From: Spyradosoma sp004558035
GTDB taxonomy: Bacteria; Verrucomicrobiota; Verrucomicrobiia; Opitutales; UBA953
Assembly: GCF_050314555.1 (NCBI RefSeq)
Contig: NZ_JBNPNH010000002.1
Coordinates: forward strand, 62,001-126,000
DNA: 64,000 bases
Reading direction: 5' to 3'
The notes below the pieces were generated by a model. The model ran no database searches and had not been told where the DNA came from. It saw only the letters and a list, made by a program, of their open reading frames with translations. Made by a program: the position numbers and the translations under genes. Below, in pieces: positions 60,872 to 64,000 of this stretch. Numbering within the stretch: the stretch's first letter is position 1; every line of letters begins with the position of its first letter.

Positions 60872-61521
60872 CGCCGTCCCCGCGGATTTTTAGAGGGGAA
60901 GCGCCGGCTTGCGCCCCGACGGGGCGAAACAATCGTAACCCCAAGCGCGCGGCGAAGCGCGCGCTTGGGGAAAATTCCTCACATGAACCGCGCCTGAAAG
61001 GCGCAACTGACCGCGAAGCGTCCGAAGTTTTCGCAAGGCGGCGTTCCCGCGGATTTTTTGGGGAAGCGACATTCCTGTCGCTTTTCGGAATCCTTAAAAA
61101 GGAATTTTCTTTTGGAGGGATTTCATCAAGCGACTGGAAAGTCGCTTCCCCGAAACGCGTTGGGGGCGAAGACATTCCTGTCTTCGTTCCCGCGGCGGGC
61201 GCACATTTCCAAGCCCCGAAGGGGCGACAATTGCTTAGCGTAGGGCAAGCGAGCGCAGCCCTACGAAACCGCAAAGCAAACCGATGCGCCCTGAAGGGGC
61301 GCAATTGCCGGTGAAAACCCGCACGTTCCCGCGACGGAGACGTGGACGTCTCCGCCCCCAAGAGCGCTCCCGCAATCGCGCACTTACAGCGCGCATAGGT
61401 TTTCGCATTTTTTCGCAGGGTTAAAACCCTGCGCTGAGCGATTCCGCCCCGTCGGGGCTTCCACTATCCGTTATCCGTCATCAATTATCCGTTATCCATT
61501 ATCCGTTCCCGAATCCGCCGG
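60872..61521. repeat. intergenic repeat island 3 between the two precursors
   Basis: ~650 bp with no credible gene. It contains GCGCCTGAAAGGCGC (60990); a block of CGCCCCGACGGGGCG with CCCCAAGCGCGCGGCGAAGC (60912-60975) that is the inverted relative of the block at 27831-27893; hairpins AAGCGACATTCCTGTCGCTT (61064-61083), AAGCGACTGGAAAGTCGCTT (61128-61147), GAAGACATTCCTGTCTTC (61168-61185) and GGAGACGTGGACGTCTCC (61336-61353); and ATCCGTTATCC-type iterations at 61467-61506. Confidence 0.8.
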
Positions 61522-61628
61522 GCGAAAAAATTTTCAAAAAAAATCAAAAATTTTTTAAGATTTTCCGGATTCGTTCGTTGTCCCTGCAGAAACATTTTTC
61601 ATCCAACCATCAAGAACCAAGGAAAACA
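61522..61628 (+). promoter_or_regulatory. shared upstream region of the second Nif11 precursor
   Basis: Paralogue of the region at 60428-60526 (same order of blocks, small insertions and substitutions), ending CAAGGAAAACA before the ATG. A weak AAGGA lies 6 bp before the start, as also in the first copy (AAGGAAC). Retention of so much similarity outside the coding region suggests functional constraint or a recent duplication of the leader cassette. Confidence 0.7.
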
Positions 61629-61970
61629 ATGTCCAAAGAAACAGTCGAAAAGTTCTACAACATGCTGAAAAGCAACGCCGGCGAAGCGGAAGCGTTCGAG
61701 CGGGCGGTCGTCGCCGCCGACCCGAAGACGAAGGAAGAAGCGGCGGTCGCCGTGATCGCGTTAGCGAAGGAGCGCGGCTTCGAGTTCACCTACGACGACC
61801 TGAAGGCGTTCGCGAACGCATCCGTGGCGGAAATGACGCCCGAGGAATTGGACAAGCTCTTCGGGGGCGACATCGGGTTCAATCCCGCCGACCTCTACAA
61901 TCCCATGGCGGGAAAGAACAAGGGCGGATTCGGCGGCACTTCCAGCGGCGGCGCCAGCGGAAGCTGGTAA
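61629..61970 (+). CDS. Nif11-type RiPP precursor peptide, Gly-rich core
   Basis: Second precursor. The leader resembles the first: KETVEKFYNMLKSNAGEAEA, ALAKERGFEFTYDDLKAF, MTPEELDKLFGG. The core after Gly-Gly (79-80) is ~33 residues: DIGFNPADLYNPMAGKNKGG then Gly/Ser-rich to the C-terminal Trp. There is no Cys, so any modification must differ from that of precursor 1 unless other residues (Asp, Asn, Tyr, Lys) are used. 113 aa. The ATG at 61629 was preferred to an upstream one because the leader starts here. Confidence 0.82.
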   Translation: MSKETVEKFYNMLKSNAGEAEAFERAVVAADPKTKEEAAVAVIALAKERGFEFTYDDLKAFANASVAEMTPEELDKLFGGDIGFNPADLYNPMAGKNKGGFGGTSSGGASGSW

Positions 61971-61982
61971 AACGCTTCGCGC

Positions 61983-62010
61983 GCGGGAACGCCGAAATTC
62001 GCGTTCCCGC
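61983..62010. terminator. inverted pair of the iterated motif after the second precursor
   Basis: GCGGGAACGC and GCGTTCCCGC face each other with an 8-nt loop. There is only a weak T run, so its role as a terminator is uncertain. It is 12 bp after the stop at 61970. Confidence 0.55.
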
Positions 62011-62049
62011 CTCAAAAACTTTTAATTCAACTTCAAAGAAACCGAAATC

Positions 62050-63159
62050 ATGATTTCGACATCCAAAAACTTACTGCTTTTCGCCGCGGAAATCGCCGCG
62101 GCTTCGCTCGTTTCCGCGGGAACGCTCCGCGCGGAGACGATCTTCGCGAACGACGTCACCGTCGACACGGACGCGTTCGACGTGTCCGGAAAATACACCG
62201 GAGGCTCGGGCTGGTACGACGTGAACAAGCTCTGGGTCGGGGAAACCGCAGAAGGCCTCTCTTGGGACGAGACCAACGCGCCTGACGCGATTGCGGACTC
62301 CGACATCGACAAGGACGCCTCCATGTGCTGGGCGGCGACGGCGAGCAACATGATCCAGTGGGGCTACGGGCAAGTCGCCGCGGGAACGTTCGTCGCGGGA
62401 ACGCCCGCCGGCTACGACGCGTCGCGCGCGTTCGCGGCGCGGCAGCAGCTTTCCGTCTATAAGACGTTCTGCGAAAACTGGACGGACGATGGGAACACGA
62501 TCGCCAACGGCCTCGCGTGGTGGCTCACGGGCGACGACGAGTTCGAGCTCGTCGCCGGCGACTCCTCCGTGCTGAGGGACGGCGCGACGGGCGGCGCGTA
62601 TCTCGCGAACGCCTCGGACATCAGCCTCGCCTCCTACATCGAAAGCATCGAACTGATCGACGGCGACAACGTGAGCGGCGCCTACTCGCTCGCGGAGCTT
62701 TCGGACGGGTTCAAGGAAAGTTTCGGGAGCCAGGGCGGCGTCGTCGGGCTCGCCATCAACATCTACAATCAAGAGGAAGGCGACGTCGAAGGCGGGCACG
62801 CGATCACGTGCTGGGGCTGCGAGTTCGACGAGGACGGGTTCCTCTCCGCGCTCTACGTGACGGATTCCGACGACTGCGTGAGCACGGACGCGTATTCCGC
62901 CGACGCCGACGCGAGCGCGCTCGAAATGGTGATGCGCAGACTTGACGTAACGTTCATCGAGAACGACGACGCCGACGATTCGAACGAATATGGAATCGCG
63001 TATCTCTTCGATTACGTTCTGGGCGTCGATTACCGCATCGACACGGTGGTGACGTTCAGCCCGCTTGGGCTGATTCCGGAGCCGAGCGCGTTCGGACTGT
63101 TCGCGGGAGCGTGCGCGCTGGCGCTCGCGGGAACGCGGCGGAGGCGGAAGGCGCGGTGA
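62050..63159 (+). CDS. IdeS/Mac-like cysteine protease with PEP-CTERM tail
   Basis: Predicted secreted peptidase of the C66 (IdeS/Mac) group; streptococcal members cleave IgG. Signal peptide ~1-28. The catalytic Cys is Cys93 in SMCWAATASNMIQWG; His250 in EGGHAITCWG and Asp272/Asp274 in LYVTDSDD complete the active site, with the same order and similar spacing as IdeS (HVINLWG...YVTDSD). The C-terminus is a PEP-CTERM sorting signal: IPEPS (342-346), a hydrophobic helix, then RRRRK, so the protein should be handled by an exosortase and anchored or released at the surface. 369 aa. Located between RiPP precursors and a radical SAM gene. Substrate unknown. Confidence 0.82.
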   Translation: MISTSKNLLLFAAEIAAASLVSAGTLRAETIFANDVTVDTDAFDVSGKYTGGSGWYDVNKLWVGETAEGLSWDETNAPDAIADSDIDKDASMCWAATASNMIQWGYGQVAAGTFVAGTPAGYDASRAFAARQQLSVYKTFCENWTDDGNTIANGLAWWLTGDDEFELVAGDSSVLRDGATGGAYLANASDISLASYIESIELIDGDNVSGAYSLAELSDGFKESFGSQGGVVGLAINIYNQEEGDVEGGHAITCWGCEFDEDGFLSALYVTDSDDCVSTDAYSADADASALEMVMRRLDVTFIENDDADDSNEYGIAYLFDYVLGVDYRIDTVVTFSPLGLIPEPSAFGLFAGACALALAGTRRRRKAR

Positions 63160-63308
63160 AGCGCTTCGCGCTGTTTATGGTTTAGGGTTTAAGGTTTATT
63201 TTCTCTGAACCATAAACAGCTCCGAAGGAGCTCTAGGTAATCACTTGTCACCCGTCACATTCTTTCTTTTTCCCGAAAAAAATCTGATTCAGACTTGCAG
63301 GAAATTTT

Positions 63309-64000
63309 ATGCAGAACGGACAATTCTTTAAGCTGAAGGACGGCTTCGCGCTGCGCGGCTGGTCGGACGTGCCCCAGGCGGTGCAGGAACTGCGCAGCGG
63401 GCGCGCGCTCTTCGTGCCCAAGGCGGCGACGGACGCGGTCGAGCTCGCGATGAACGGCATTCCCGCGGACTCTCCCGTGATGCTGCCGACGCACCGCGAA
63501 GCGCTCGCGAAGCTCGTCGACTTCGGCGTCGGCGAACGCACGGCGGAGCCGGTCGCGCCCGCGCCGATTCAGCGTTTCCGCAGGGCGGACAATCTCTACG
63601 CGGCGATGGTGCACTGGTCGATCACGGGGCGCTGCAATCTGCGCTGCCGGCACTGCTTCATCGAGGCTCCGGACGCGCATTACGGCGAACTTTCGCTCGC
63701 GGAGTGCGCGCGCATCATGGACCAGGTCGTCGAGGCGGGCGTGAGCACGGTTTCGCTGACGGGCGGCGAGCCCTTCGTGCGCCCGGACTGGAAGGAATTT
63801 CTCGCGGAGCTGACGCGGCGCGAGCTGCGCGTCGAGCGCGTGTACACGAACGGGCTCGTCGTGACGGGAAAATGGCTGGACACGTTCGCGGCGGTCGCGC
63901 CCGGGAAGCATCTTTTTTCGCTGAGCTTCGACGGACTCGGGCATCACGACTGGCTGCGCGGGCGCGCGGGCATGGAAAAGCGCGCGATCGAGGCGGTGCG
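63309..64000 (+). CDS. radical SAM peptide-modifying enzyme (partial)
   Basis: Cut by the window edge after ~230 residues. The N-terminal ~95 residues (FFKLKDGFALRGWSDVPQAV...) look like a small winged-helix/PqqD-like recognition domain for a leader peptide. The radical SAM cluster motif is C109-x3-C113-x2-C116 (GRCNLRCRHCF), and GGEP is at 152-155. A SPASM domain would lie beyond the edge. Its position after two Nif11 precursors suggests it modifies their cores. An anSME-type sulfatase-maturase role is an alternative, less favoured because of the N-terminal extension. Confidence 0.82.
   Translation, partial: MQNGQFFKLKDGFALRGWSDVPQAVQELRSGRALFVPKAATDAVELAMNGIPADSPVMLPTHREALAKLVDFGVGERTAEPVAPAPIQRFRRADNLYAAMVHWSITGRCNLRCRHCFIEAPDAHYGELSLAECARIMDQVVEAGVSTVSLTGGEPFVRPDWKEFLAELTRRELRVERVYTNGLVVTGKWLDTFAAVAPGKHLFSLSFDGLGHHDWLRGRAGMEKRAIEAV

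Noticed and set aside
60890..61500. CRISPR array in the repeat island
   Set aside because: The units differ in length and spacing, are palindromic pairs rather than uniform direct repeats, and no cas gene is nearby.
61467..61506. Microsatellite or tandem repeat gene regulation at ATCCGTTATCC units
   Set aside because: Units are imperfect and short, with no adjacent gene frame affected.
63309..64000. Radical SAM gene as the sulfatase maturase (anSME)
   Set aside because: The long N-terminal PqqD-like region and position beside Nif11 precursors fit a peptide maturase better. Not excluded, because the C-terminus is missing.

Overview
This window is a GC-rich bacterial chromosome segment, dense with housekeeping genes. 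A PEP-CTERM sorting tail, a Ser-type sulfatase, a GH109-like glycosidase, A-rich start regions that mostly lack Shine-Dalgarno sites, and NeuD/PglD-type sugar acyltransferases together suggest a PVC-superphylum organism (Verrucomicrobiota or Lentisphaerota), perhaps host-associated. That placement is inference; there is no rRNA here to settle it.

Layout. 0-8 kb: recN, a secreted sulfatase, tRNA-Gly, a DUF151 nuclease, a tRNA-dihydrouridine synthase and pyrB. 8-16 kb (mostly minus strand): superoxide dismutase, then a surface-glycan cluster (sugar aminotransferase, two hexapeptide acyltransferases, ACP, two KAS III enzymes, an SDR) interrupted by a divergent fic gene with a four-half-site operator. 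16-27 kb: an OPT transporter, dnaG-rpoD-malate/lactate dehydrogenase, a lone pstC and a SNF2 helicase. 27.4-32.4 kb: a repeat island followed by an AT-richer accessory block of zinc-ribbon/membrane proteins, a PD-(D/E)XK-like protein and an RHH-like protein. 32-49 kb: yggS, a lipoprotein, a phosphoesterase, dgt, the pnt operon, tRNA-Ser, a secreted FKBP, lemA, coaD, pgsA-pgpA, dxs-xseB, a nitroreductase and aroQ. 49-60 kb: GH109-like protein, mdh, comEC, folK, a PpiD-like chaperone, hisC, pdxA and a MECR-like reductase. 60.4-64 kb: two Nif11-type peptide precursors with near-identical upstream regions, an IdeS/Mac-like cysteine protease with a PEP-CTERM tail, and a radical SAM enzyme cut by the window edge.

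Two signals stand out. First, the 60.4-64 kb locus looks like a RiPP (modified peptide) system coupled to a surface-sorted IdeS-like protease. Second, the nonamer GCGGGAACG (complement CGTTCCCGC) recurs roughly every 300 bp in genes and intergenic DNA on both strands, and inverted pairs of it form many of the transcription terminators. That is the same arrangement as Neisseria DUS and Haemophilus USS DNA-uptake sequences, and the window also encodes ComEC, the DNA-uptake channel. The motif is missing from parts of the glycan cluster and the AT-richer block, as expected for recently acquired DNA. Intergenic islands also carry small hairpins whose loops are conserved while their stems vary in a compensated way.
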